64,000 nt of DNA. Origin: JALHVH01 sp963773685. GTDB lineage: Bacteria; Acidobacteriota; Aminicenantia; Aminicenantales; Saccharicenantaceae. Where the stretch lies: the NCBI GenBank assembly GCA_963773685.1, contig CAVZBY010000011.1, positions 1,054,001-1,118,000 on the forward strand, given 5' to 3'. Positions 53,103 through 62,090 of the stretch are shown piece after piece (the first letter of the stretch is position 1; each line of letters opens with the position of its first letter). The position numbers were made by a program, and so were the translations under genes. A model generated the notes under the pieces. The model ran no database searches. It was not told where the DNA came from and worked only from the letters and a program-made list of their open reading frames with translations.

Positions 53103-55316
53103 CTACCAGCTGTAAACGATCCTCAGCGAGCCGACGTGATACTTGTAGCCCGGCTCCAGAGCCCCGAGGAAGAGGGCCCCGGCGGACGCGTCGGCGACCG
53201 CGATATCGTTGCGGACGATGTCCTCCAGGCTGTATTGTTCGTACCAATACCCGAAAACCGCGGCGATGTTCTTCGTCATCCTCCACTTGAACGACGCCTG
53301 GGCCGTCCACCAGGCCGTCGTGTCGAGCGCCCGGTCGAAATCGGCCGCCAGGTCCGGGGTCCCTCCGGGCGGGGAATCCAGGGACGACGAACCGGCCGCC
53401 TTCGAGTACGACGCGGTAAGGTCGAGGCCGAACTTGCCGCCCTGAAAGACGACGGTCTGGCCCGCCCCGATCGTATGGATGGAATCCTTCAGGTCCGCCG
53501 TCCAGTCGTCGAGGGGATTGGTCGAAAAGCTCGCGCCGCTTTGCCTCGCGGCCTGGCCGGAGTCATAGAGCTCGCGTTCATAAAAGACGAAGAGGGACTG
53601 ATCCCTGGACGCGGCATAGCTGATGTCGACGCCGTACATGTCGAAATCGTCGCGCTTCAGGCCGTAGTCCGATCGCGGATAGTCGTCGCGACCGATGGCG
53701 TAATTCAGCTGAATGTCCAGCTTGTCCGTCGGACTCAAGCCGACCTGGGCGTTGAGCGATCGCCTATTCCGGCCCGCCTCGAAATAGCGCTTGAAGTTGA
53801 AGCCCGGGATGTAGGCGGAAAACGAGTCGTCGAGCGACCATTCGCGCTTCGAATCGAGATAAGAGACGCGCAGATCGAGCCAGTCGGCCGGCCGGCTGTC
53901 GACCGAGACCTTGAAGGTCCCCTCGTCGGTCCTGTTCTTCTCTCCCTCGTTGCCGCCCTCGTACCGGCGGACCCCGTAGAAGGAGTACCCGGCCTGAAGG
54001 GTGGTGTTCTCGAGCAGGTTGAACGTCAGCTCGCCGAAAAGCCGCGACCGGGAGAACGAGTAGGGTCGGACGGCGATGGGAATGTCCTCCCAGACCTGGT
54101 CGAGCCGGGTGTATCCCGCCGGCATATCGAGCTCGACGGTCCGATTGGCGAAATCGTAGTAGCGGAAGCCCGCCGTCAGGGAGAGGGATCTCGTCAGCCG
54201 GGAGTGCACGGTCAGGTCGAGCGAGGTGATGCCGGCCCGGGCCCTTGCCGTTTCCCGGGGCGGAGAGAGAGCGTTCGCGGCGTTCGGGTCGGAGCCCGGG
54301 ATGGCGGTGTTGATCGTGAAGGGCTGGAGCCTTTCGTCCTGGTTGAAGGTCCCGTAGGAGGCCGCCGCGGAGATCCGGGTGGAGGCGAGCGGCTTGACGG
54401 AGCCGTCGATATAGAACCTCACGGAATTGTTGGAGGGCCAGAGGGCCAGGCGGCCGCGCGCCGTTCCGTTGCCGGCGCTATAGGCCTGGGCGTAGGTCGA
54501 ATCGGTGATCCGGTAGGGATTGTCCCAGACGAGGGTCTGAACGCTGTTCTCGAAAAAGGAGGCCGCGACACCGGCCCTGAACCGTCCCCAGCGTTTTCGA
54601 TATTCGAGGCTGGTGTCGAGGTTGGTCGTCGCGAGGTGGATCGGCTCCGGTATTTCGATGGCGTTGCTGAAGCCGAGCGGGGCGCCGTAGGGGCGGCTGC
54701 CGCTCCGCGTTTCATGGCTCGCCGAGACGTTGACGCTCAAAGGCGCGCTCGGGGTCAACGAGAGATCGAAGGTCCCCCTTTTCCTCTCGAGGCCCAGATC
54801 GATCGGGCCCGCGCTCGAAAGGAAGCTCGAGACGAGCGCCCGGGCCGCTGCGATGTTGGTTCCCGTGCCGGTCGGGACCAGGGCCTCGGCCGCCGAACGG
54901 ATGACGTCGTTCAGCGTGAAGACCCCCGGCGTGTTCTCGACGTACGGCGTGGCCCCGAAGAAGCTGAACCGGTGGGGGGTCTGAAAGTAGCCGAGATCGA
55001 TCCGGAACGTCCCCTCGCTCCCGATCGCGGCCGTCAGGCTCTGATCGGACCTTCCCAGGTTCGCCGCGGCGAAACGGACGAAGCGGCTCCCCGCGGTCAG
55101 GTCGAAGTGCAGGGCCTCGACGAAACTCCCCCGCGGGACGTCGCGATATTCGGTGAACTTCGAGGATCGATCGGTCTCGCGCACGGCCTGGACGCCGACG
55201 GTGAAACCGGCGGTAATCTGGACCCGGCCCGCATCATCGTCTTCGGCCCAAGCCGGGGAAACCGATCCTGCGGTCAGGACGCCCGCGAGAGCGACGGATA
55301 AGAAGATCCCTTTCAT
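53103..55316 (-). CDS. MtrB/PioB-family outer-membrane beta-barrel
   Basis: A 737-residue outer-membrane barrel: signal peptide (MKGIFLSVALAGVLTAGSVS, cleavage near AWAE), then alternating beta strands to a C-terminal aromatic residue (LRIVYSW). The repeated D-L-x-V-S-Y strand pattern, the GSFVEALHFDLTAGSRFVR opening and the position behind a decaheme cytochrome fit MtrB/PioB, which forms a sheath letting the cytochrome span the outer membrane. The GGAGG is six bases before the ATG. Fourteen bases separate it from the cytochrome gene. Confidence 0.82.
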   Translation of the reverse strand: MKGIFLSVALAGVLTAGSVSPAWAEDDDAGRVQITAGFTVGVQAVRETDRSSKFTEYRDVPRGSFVEALHFDLTAGSRFVRFAAANLGRSDQSLTAAIGSEGTFRIDLGYFQTPHRFSFFGATPYVENTPGVFTLNDVIRSAAEALVPTGTGTNIAAARALVSSFLSSAGPIDLGLERKRGTFDLSLTPSAPLSVNVSASHETRSGSRPYGAPLGFSNAIEIPEPIHLATTNLDTSLEYRKRWGRFRAGVAASFFENSVQTLVWDNPYRITDSTYAQAYSAGNGTARGRLALWPSNNSVRFYIDGSVKPLASTRISAAASYGTFNQDERLQPFTINTAIPGSDPNAANALSPPRETARARAGITSLDLTVHSRLTRSLSLTAGFRYYDFANRTVELDMPAGYTRLDQVWEDIPIAVRPYSFSRSRLFGELTFNLLENTTLQAGYSFYGVRRYEGGNEGEKNRTDEGTFKVSVDSRPADWLDLRVSYLDSKREWSLDDSFSAYIPGFNFKRYFEAGRNRRSLNAQVGLSPTDKLDIQLNYAIGRDDYPRSDYGLKRDDFDMYGVDISYAASRDQSLFVFYERELYDSGQAARQSGASFSTNPLDDWTADLKDSIHTIGAGQTVVFQGGKFGLDLTASYSKAAGSSSLDSPPGGTPDLAADFDRALDTTAWWTAQASFKWRMTKNIAAVFGYWYEQYSLEDIVRNDIAVADASAGALFLGALEPGYKYHVGSLRIVYSW

Positions 55317-55330
55317 CGGGAACCTCCGCG

Positions 55331-56248
55331 TTATCTCAAGAATGTATGCCCCGAGGGGTGGTTCGAGCCGTGGATCGTCGAGTGGCAGTTCGTGCAGGAC
55401 CGGCCGAAGAGGCGGTTGCTTTCGAGCTTGAGCTGGGTCTGATCGTAGAGCGTGCCCGGGTGCCTGGTGTCGGAGTGGCAGCGCTGGCACAGGAACGGCT
55501 CCTTGGCCCTGAGCATCTTCACATGATTGGAGCCGTGGGCATCATGGCATGTCATGCAGTCCTCGCGGACCGAAACATGCTCCCAAAGGAACGGGCCGCG
55601 CTTCTCGGCGTGGCACCGATAACAGGTCTCGTCCACGGACGCCTCATTGACGAGCTTCCCTTCCTGGAGGGTGTGGGGGTCGTGACAATCGCCGCAGTCC
55701 ATCAGGCCTTCCCGGATGGGGTGATGGGAGGCCCGCGAGGATTGCGCTTTCTGGTGCTTATGGCAGGTGAAACAGAGGTCGGCTCCGGGCACCTTGAGCT
55801 GGGCCTTGGCCGTGGCGAAATGGTGGATGCTGTGGCAGTCCCCGCAGACGAGCCCGCGGGTCTGGTGGCGGCTCCCCTCCCAGTCCGCGTTCTTGCCCGC
55901 GTCGTGGCATTTCAGGCACATTTCCGACTGCTGGTCCTTGGAGAGGGCCGCAGGCATCACCAGGGACCCCTTGCCCCCTCCCGCTTCCACATGGGCGCTG
56001 CCCGGCCCGTGGCACTCTTCGCAGGCGTGGGGAGAGCGCATCTCGAAGCCTTGTTGCCCGTGGGCCGAAGCCTTGTAGGATGCGACCAGCTCTTCGTGGC
56101 AGACAGCGCAACTGGCGATCCCCGCATAAGGCCCTTCCTGGCCGGCGGTCGCCCTGTCCGGCCGGGCCATAAGCGCGAGAGCCGTGATCGTCAGGAATAC
56201 GGTGAAAACCGCCGCCGAGAACGCTTTACCCTGGGTTTGTTCCGACAT
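55331..56248 (-). CDS. DmsE/MtrA-family periplasmic decaheme c-type cytochrome
   Basis: A 305-residue exported cytochrome with exactly ten CxxCH heme sites (CAVCH, CEECH, CLKCH, CGDCH, CFTCH, CGDCH, CYRCH, CMTCH, CQRCH, CTNCH), the MtrA/DmsE/PioA number, after a signal sequence. Such cytochromes insert in an MtrB-type barrel and move electrons across the outer membrane to or from extracellular acceptors. The barrel gene follows. No surface cytochrome (MtrC type) or dimethyl-sulfoxide reductase gene is in the window. Confidence 0.92.
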   Translation of the reverse strand: MSEQTQGKAFSAAVFTVFLTITALALMARPDRATAGQEGPYAGIASCAVCHEELVASYKASAHGQQGFEMRSPHACEECHGPGSAHVEAGGGKGSLVMPAALSKDQQSEMCLKCHDAGKNADWEGSRHQTRGLVCGDCHSIHHFATAKAQLKVPGADLCFTCHKHQKAQSSRASHHPIREGLMDCGDCHDPHTLQEGKLVNEASVDETCYRCHAEKRGPFLWEHVSVREDCMTCHDAHGSNHVKMLRAKEPFLCQRCHSDTRHPGTLYDQTQLKLESNRLFGRSCTNCHSTIHGSNHPSGHTFLR

Positions 56249-56361
56249 GGCGCCTCAAATGGATACAAGATACGTGCCAAGTCCCGCAGGACAGGGGGCC
56301 CCTCTTCTCCCCCTGCCTTCGGCCTTCTTGTTCATCCCGATATTCCATTAAGCCGACTAAC

Positions 56362-56393
56362 ACTATATTCTTACTCGTGTTTGTGAATGTCAA
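56362..56393 (-). promoter_or_regulatory. Candidate promoter of the decaheme cytochrome operon
   Basis: Minus strand: TTGACA (56388-56393) and TATAGT (56362-56367) separated by 20 bases, longer than optimal; activator dependence is possible. Confidence 0.35.
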
Positions 56394-56502
56394 GCTTTTT
56401 TGATGCCTCCGAAGCTCTCGGCGGAACCTTGAAGCCGCCCCTTCCCTATGCTAAAGTCGCGTTGAACGGATGTCTTCAAACCGGATCACCGAGGAGGCCG
56501 AC

Positions 56503-57429
56503 ATGACCAGGATGGGGGTAAACAAGCGCAGCGCGTTGCCGTTGACGGCGGCGGGGCTGACAGCCCTTCTTGTTATAGCGATCGGCGTGTCCGTATCGGC
56601 GGCGCAGACGGACAAGTTCCAGGGCGCGGGGATCCGCAGTTCCACCTATGGCCGCCCGAACGATCCCGGCCCCGGCTATTGGGCGCGCACCGGAACAGAG
56701 ATCGCGGCCAAGTTCCCCGGCGCGAAACCGGAAGCCATCTGGATCGTGAGCCGGCTGAAGGGCCGCGGCACCGAGATGTCGTTCCCGGTCCCTCCCGGCG
56801 GCGACCCGCTCATCACCGGGATGCCCGAGGACATCAGCGAGCCCGTGCTCCAGCTCTTCGACAAGCTCGGCTACAGCGTTTGGCTCCAGACCGAGCCGGG
56901 CTGGGCGCCCGTCGACAAGGCCTTCCACGTCATGCTCGACCGCTACGGCCATCACAAGTGCGTCGTCGGGGTCGGCGTCGACATCGAGTGGCATCGCTCC
57001 AACAACCCCGACCTGGGCGATCCCGTGACCGACGAGATGGCCAGGACCTGGCTGGCGGCGGCCCGGTCTCATAACCCGTCCTACCGCATGTTCCTGAAGC
57101 ACTTCCGCGAGGACGTCATGCCCCCGACCGTCCGCGACGGCCTCGTGTTCGTCGACGACAGCCAGATCTTCAAGTCGTCGGACGAGATGATCGAGGAGTT
57201 CGCCGAAGTGGGGCAGGACGCTTCGCCCCGGCGCCCGTCGGGTTCCAGTACGGCTACCGGACCGACAAGCCGTGGTGGAGCCTGATGAAGGATCCGGTCA
57301 AGGAGATCGGCGACCGCATCCTGGCCGCGACGCCGAACACCGAGATGCTGATCTGGGTGGACTTCGCGGTCCAGGACGTCTTCCCGCCCGATCCGTCCAA
57401 GGGAGACCGCGTCCCTCCGAAGAAGTAGC
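56503..57429 (+). CDS. Exported protein of unknown function, TIM-barrel-like (one frameshift)
   Basis: About 308 residues. An N-terminal membrane/signal segment (LTALLVIAIGVSVSAAQ) precedes alternating beta/alpha elements: AIWIVSRLKGRGTEMSFPVP, GYSVWLQTEPGWAPVDKAFH, VGVGVDIEWHRSNNPDLGD, FLKHFREDVMPP, DGLVFVDDSQIFKSSDEMI; then a missing base near 57212 shifts to FAPAPVGFQYGYRTDKPWWS and TEMLIWVDFAVQDVFPPDPS. The acidic residues at the ends of strands (DIEW, DDSQ, VDFA) look like a glycosidase-type barrel, but I do not recognise the family. ATG 56503 has GGAGG six bases upstream. Confidence 0.65.
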
Positions 57430-57457
57430 GGGACGGCTCAGACGATCTTTTGGGCCG

Positions 57458-58248
57458 TCAGGGCCAAGCCGAAGGTCCGATACCTCCTCCACCCCGATCA
57501 CGCCGATTTCCTACGCGCTGGAGACCGGGGGACCGGCCCGGCCTCGTGTCAGGTGCCCGTATCGGCCCGTTCACCGGCCCGATCCTGCTGAGGAGATCGA
57601 CCACCTCCTCGTCCGGGACGTCGTACCAGTCCGCATAGGCTTGGGCCACGGCAAAGAATGGCACGGGCTTTTCGAGGATGACCGTTTCCTCGACCAGCTT
57701 CCCGATCTCGCGGGCGACCCGGTTGCTGGCCACGGGACGGCCACGACGATCTTCCCCGCCTTCCTCTTCCGGCAGAGCGCGATCGCCGCTTTCATGGTCG
57801 AGCCCATGGCCAGGCCGTCGTCGATCAGGATGACGGTCCTTCCCGCGATTTCCGGCAGGGGCTTTCCCTTGCGGAGGACCCTGATCCGCCTATGGATCTC
57901 CTCCTCCTGTTCCCGGACGATCCTCCGGACCTCGTCGTCGGAAAGCGCAAATCGGGCGTCCTCGGACAGGACCGCCGACCCGTCCTCGGCCAGGGCCCCG
58001 AAACCCGCCTCGGGATTGTCGGGATAGGGGAGCTTCCTGGCGACGAGGATCGAGAGATCGGCATGGAGGAATTTAGCGACATGATAGGCGACCTCCACGC
58101 CGCCGCGGGGGATTCCCAGGACAAGGATCTTCTTGTCGCGGTACTTTTCGAGGGCCTTGCCCAAACGACGGCCCGCATCCTCTCTGTTCCTGAATATCAC
58201 GGGCTCTCCCTCGTCCCGGACCCGCAAAACACCCGTTTCCCTGGGCAT
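57458..58248 (-). CDS. Phosphoribosyltransferase-family protein (one frameshift)
   Basis: About 220 residues of a type I phosphoribosyltransferase fold of the stress-island type. ILVLGIPRGGVEVAYHVAK is the first PRPP-contacting region and VILIDDGLAMGSTMKAAIAL the PRPP loop. One missing base near 57733-57738 shifts after KIVVAVP to VASNRVAREIGKLVEETVIL and FFAVAQAYADWYDVPDEEVV. The last 40 residues to 57458 look non-family, so the true end may be earlier and a further indel may exist. The substrate of this family is unknown. Confidence 0.75.
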
Positions 58249-58427
58249 GCCCTAATATTTAGCAAGTTCCATACCAAGACGAGCCGATCATCGGTAATGA
58301 CAAGATTATGCTTGGTTTAGGAGCGCTCCGAGTCCTGAGGGACCCTATGTCCCGGGCGATCGGAGCACGGAATCCGTCCGGCCGGACGGAATATTTCCTG
58401 TCCGAAGGGACTGGAAATAACGGCCGG

Positions 58428-59456
58428 TCATCTCAGGAGTTTGCCTTCGAACCATTTGACCAATTCGCGCATGGCCGCTTGCCCGGGTTGGGCATTCCCG
58501 TAACCGTCCTTACCCTTGAATTCGTGCCCGACGCCGGGAAGGACGATCGTCGAAACGTCCACTCCATATTTCTTCAGATCGGCGGCCGTATTCTTGCTCG
58601 CTCCGAGGATCATCGGCATGTCCTGGTCTCCGTAGATGATCAGCACGGGCGGATTCGCGGAGCCCAGATATTTCTTTATGGAACACGCGTCAAGGACCGC
58701 AGGTTCGACGTTCAAGGACGGCAGCTTCTTGAAGATCTCCGGATATTCCTTGAGATCCGCAACCAGGTCGTATCCGGCCGGGTAGTAAACCGCGACGGCA
58801 CGGACGCGGCTGCTCGTCTCCAATTCCGGTTCGGGAAACCGGTTGAGCTCGAAGGCCCCCGTCACGTCCCGATAATTCGTCTTGCCCTGGACGACGCGCG
58901 CCCCCAATAGCAGGGCGAGGTGTCCTCCCGCGCTCGCCCCCCAGATCCCGATCCTTTCCGGGTCGATCCCGTATTCCTCGGCGCGGAACTTGATATATCT
59001 CACGGCCCGGCTGCAATCCTCGAAGATCTCGTCGATCGTGAATTTCGGCGTCGAGCCATGCCGGATATCGAAGACCGTGAATCCGGCGTCGAGCAGTCTT
59101 TCGAAGCTGTACTGCTCGAGGATCAGCCGCGGAAGGTCCCATTTGCCGACAGGGTCGATGGGAAGGAACGTCCATGCGGAATCCGGCCCTTTCTCGCACT
59201 GCCTCATCAATCCGGAAGCGTAGCCTCCGCTGTTGATGAAGAGCACGGCCGCCCCGTTGTTGTTCCTCGGAGTATAGACATCATAGGTCAGCGCCAGGCC
59301 GTATTTATGGCCATAGACCTGATCCGGTCTCACGTCGATGTTTCCGGCGCCGACGAATACGGCCTCTGTGCCCGGTTTTGGCGCAGGTTCGGCTTGGGCT
59401 AAAAGCAACGATGGGACGACAAGACAAATCACCCATCCTATAGGCATTCTTTTCAT
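58428..59456 (-). CDS. Secreted alpha/beta hydrolase (BD-FAE/esterase-lipase type)
   Basis: A 342-residue exported esterase-like protein: signal peptide (MPIGWVICLVVPSLLLAQA), AAVLFINSGGYASG in the oxyanion region, nucleophile elbow IGIWGASAGGHLALLLG, acid IIYGDQDMP and histidine LPGVGHEFKGKDG. It resembles feruloyl-esterase or carbohydrate-acetylesterase-like hydrolases. ATG 59456 follows AGAGG; another ATG 15 bases upstream is possible. Confidence 0.87.
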   Translation of the reverse strand: MKRMPIGWVICLVVPSLLLAQAEPAPKPGTEAVFVGAGNIDVRPDQVYGHKYGLALTYDVYTPRNNNGAAVLFINSGGYASGLMRQCEKGPDSAWTFLPIDPVGKWDLPRLILEQYSFERLLDAGFTVFDIRHGSTPKFTIDEIFEDCSRAVRYIKFRAEEYGIDPERIGIWGASAGGHLALLLGARVVQGKTNYRDVTGAFELNRFPEPELETSSRVRAVAVYYPAGYDLVADLKEYPEIFKKLPSLNVEPAVLDACSIKKYLGSANPPVLIIYGDQDMPMILGASKNTAADLKKYGVDVSTIVLPGVGHEFKGKDGYGNAQPGQAAMRELVKWFEGKLLR

Positions 59457-59677
59457 ACTCAACCTCTTCATGAGGACGATGGTTCTCTTATATATGAATT
59501 CCCTTTCAAAAGGAAAGCCATCTGGCACGATGACCGCATTCCATCCCAGGTATGAGGACAACAAGCTCATCCCGCCAGGGGACGCCGGCGGAACTCGGGT
59601 CTGAATGTAAACAATCTTTAATATGCTTGCCCCGGCGGCAGGAACGAGGGCCGCAGCTCGGAACGTCTCAAGGAGCC

Positions 59678-60402
59678 TTGATTAGAGCCTCGGCCCTCCT
59701 TCTTCTCCTCGGTACCGGCTCGGCCTGCGCCACGATGAACACAGCGTCGGCGGGCTACGTCGTTCAGGAAAAGGCGTTCGAGTTCGCCTCCGGAAAGACG
59801 CTCCGTTACACCCTGGCCCTTCCGCCGTCCTACTCCCCTGATCGCCTATACCCGCTCATCGTCGCCCTGCACTACGGCGGCCCGGTCACGCCTTACTACG
59901 GAAAGCCGTTCTTGACGAATCTCATCCTTCCCGGGCTTGGAGACCTCGGCGCCATCATTGTCGCTCCGGATTGCCCGGGCGAGACGTGGATAGAGCCTTT
60001 GAGCGAAGAAGCCGTCCTGTCGCTCATCCGCCAGGTCGAAAAGGACAGCCCCGTGGATCCCCGGCGCCGCGTCCTCACGGGGTTCAGTCTCGGCGCCATC
60101 GGAACATGGAAGATGGCGCTTGGACAACCGGGGCTCTTCTCGGCCGCGATCCCGATCTCCGGAATGCCCCCGCGGGGGATCGTCGTCGGTCCGGCCGGCC
60201 CTCCCTTTTGGTCATTCACAGCCTGAGCGACGAGATCTTCCCCCTCGAACCCCTGAAGAAGTTCATCGGGTTCTGCGAAGAGCAGGGCCTCCGGATCGAG
60301 TTCCGCCCGGTCCCCGGTCTCAGCCATTACCGTTTCGACGCTTTTGTCCCGGCCCTCCGCGAAGCCGTCCCCTGGGTGAAAAGCGTTTGGCAGAAGGACT
60401 GA
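59678..60402 (+). CDS. Lipoprotein alpha/beta hydrolase, esterase D/PHB-depolymerase type (one frameshift)
   Basis: About 240 residues. TTG 59678 behind AAGGAG opens a lipoprotein signal (ASALLLLLGTGSAC). The hydrolase shows RLYPLIVALHYGGP (oxyanion), VLTGFSLGAIGTWKMAL (nucleophile serine), then near 60203 one missing base shifts from GIVVGPAGP to SLLVIHSLSDEIFPLEPLKK and ends with the histidine in PGLSHYRFDAF. Function: probably a peptidoglycan-, polyester- or carbohydrate-esterase; not decidable. Confidence 0.78.
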
Positions 60403-60550
60403 CCTGCCGATGCAATGTTGCGGCCTCTCAGGCCGTTCCGTTGCGATCGTCGGCCGCTGCGACAACGGAATGACGGACTCCTCGTCCGGGACGAAATAGG
60501 ATATAATCCCGGCCGCATCGGCGCGAATCTGTCCCGACAAGGAGGAGACA

Positions 60551-62043
60551 ATGAGCCGTACGGCCGTCCGCCAAAGGTTAGCGCTCGTCATAGCGGGCTT
60601 GTTCCTGGGGCTGGCGCCGCCCCCGCCCAGGACAAGACGCTCATGGACGATCCCCGCGTCAAGGAAGCCTTCCACGTTCTGGACAAGTGGGTCGAATCCG
60701 AGGTGGGCTACAAGCGATTCCCGGATTATCCATCGCGGTGGTCCACGACCAGGATGTCATCTGGACGGGCCACTACGGATTCGCGAACGTCGAGGACAAG
60801 CTTCCGGCCCGCGATGACACCATCTACAGCATCTGCTCGATCTCCAAGCTGTTCACCAACATCTCCATCATGCAGCTGCGCGACGCCGGGAAGCTCGCCC
60901 TGGACGACCCGATCGCCAAGCACCTTTCCTGGTTCGACATCAAGCCGGTCGATCCCAAGGCGCCGCCCATCACCATCCGCAGTGTCATGCGGCACTCCTC
61001 GGGCCTTCCCCGCGAGATCGCCGCGCCCTACAACGGCGAGCCGGACCTGCCCTGGGAGGATCGGGATCTCATCCTCAAGATCCTGCCGGGGCAGGAGACG
61101 CTCTATCCTCCGGACACCTATTTCCAATACTCCAACCTCGGCATATCCCTGCTCGGAGAGGTGGTCGCCGCGGTCTCCGGCCAGCCTTACGGCGAATACA
61201 TCGCCGGGCACATCCTCGGGCCCCTGGGCATGAACGATACGACTCCCATACTGCCGGAGGAGGAGTACGGCAAGCGCATGGCCGTCGGCTACAGCCGCTG
61301 GGAGCGGGCGGGCGACCGCGTCCGGATGCCGTTCTTCCAGGCCAAGGGCGCCTCGCCCGCGGCCGGCCTGGCCTCGACGGCCCTGGACCTGGCGAAGTTC
61401 GCCTCCTGGCAGTGCCGGGCGCTCGACAACCGGGATTCCTCGGTGCTGAGCGGGTACACCCTGAAGGAGATGCAACGGGTGAATTGGGCCGACTGGGACC
61501 GGAAGACCATGTGGGGGCTGGGGTTCATGAACTGGCGCTATAAGGACTGGACCCTCGTCGGACACTCCGGCGGCTGTCCCGGCTATCGGACGAAGATCGC
61601 CCTCAACCCCAAGGACAAGATCGCCGTCATCTGCATGATCAACGCCGGGGACGCCAATGTCGACGACTACACCAACAAGCCTTACGAGATCGTCGCCCCC
61701 GTGATCGCCGAGGCCCTGAAATCGCCCCAAATCCCCCGCCCTTTTCAAAGGGGGCGAGGAAACGAAGGCCGCCCCGGAGGCCCTGAAGAAGTTCACGGGG
61801 CTCTACAGGACCCACTGGGGGGAGAACGAGGTCTTCTTCTGGAAGGGGGCCCTGGCCATGTTGTATCTGCCTTCGGACGATCCCGCGGGATCCATCGAGA
61901 TCCTCAAACAGGTCAAGGATAATTACTTCCGGCTGGTCAGGGACGACGGCGAGCTCGGCGAGGAGGTCATCTTCGAGTTCGACGAGAAGGGCGACGTCAA
62001 GTGGTACAAGTCGGCCAGCTTCTATTCGATGAAGGTGCGCTGA
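60551..62043 (+). CDS. Serine hydrolase, beta-lactamase/penicillin-binding family (three frameshifts)
   Basis: About 497 residues: signal peptide (MSRTAVRQRLALVIAGLFLG), then a class C/AmpH-type domain with SICSISKLFTNISI (SxxK nucleophile), YFQYSNLGISLLG (YxN) and VGHSGGCPGYRTKIAL (the third motif), followed by a C-terminal beta domain (FTGLYRTHWGENEVFFWKGA). Frame breaks lie near 60613-60626 (C-rich run), 60722 and 61738-61755. The third coincides with a G-run hairpin element sitting in the linker between the two domains. It may be a D,D-peptidase or esterase. Confidence 0.8.
61724..61760. repeat. G-run hairpin element inside a coding sequence
   Basis: CGCCCCAAATCCCCCG followed by CCCTTTTCAAAGGGGGCGAGG matches the intergenic G-run hairpins (compare 29837-29870 and 34639-34672) and lies within the serine-hydrolase gene, between its catalytic and C-terminal domains, where the reading frame changes. 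Confidence 0.6.
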
Positions 62044-62090
62044 TCCGCGTCTGAGGGCCCGACGGCCGGCGGGGCGGGAGACGTCTCCCC

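Noticed and set aside
58340..58420. Inverted repeats after the phosphoribosyltransferase gene as a terminator
   Set aside because: The stems (for example CCGTCCGG/CCGGACGG) lack a T tract on either strand and are within what GC-rich sequence gives by chance.
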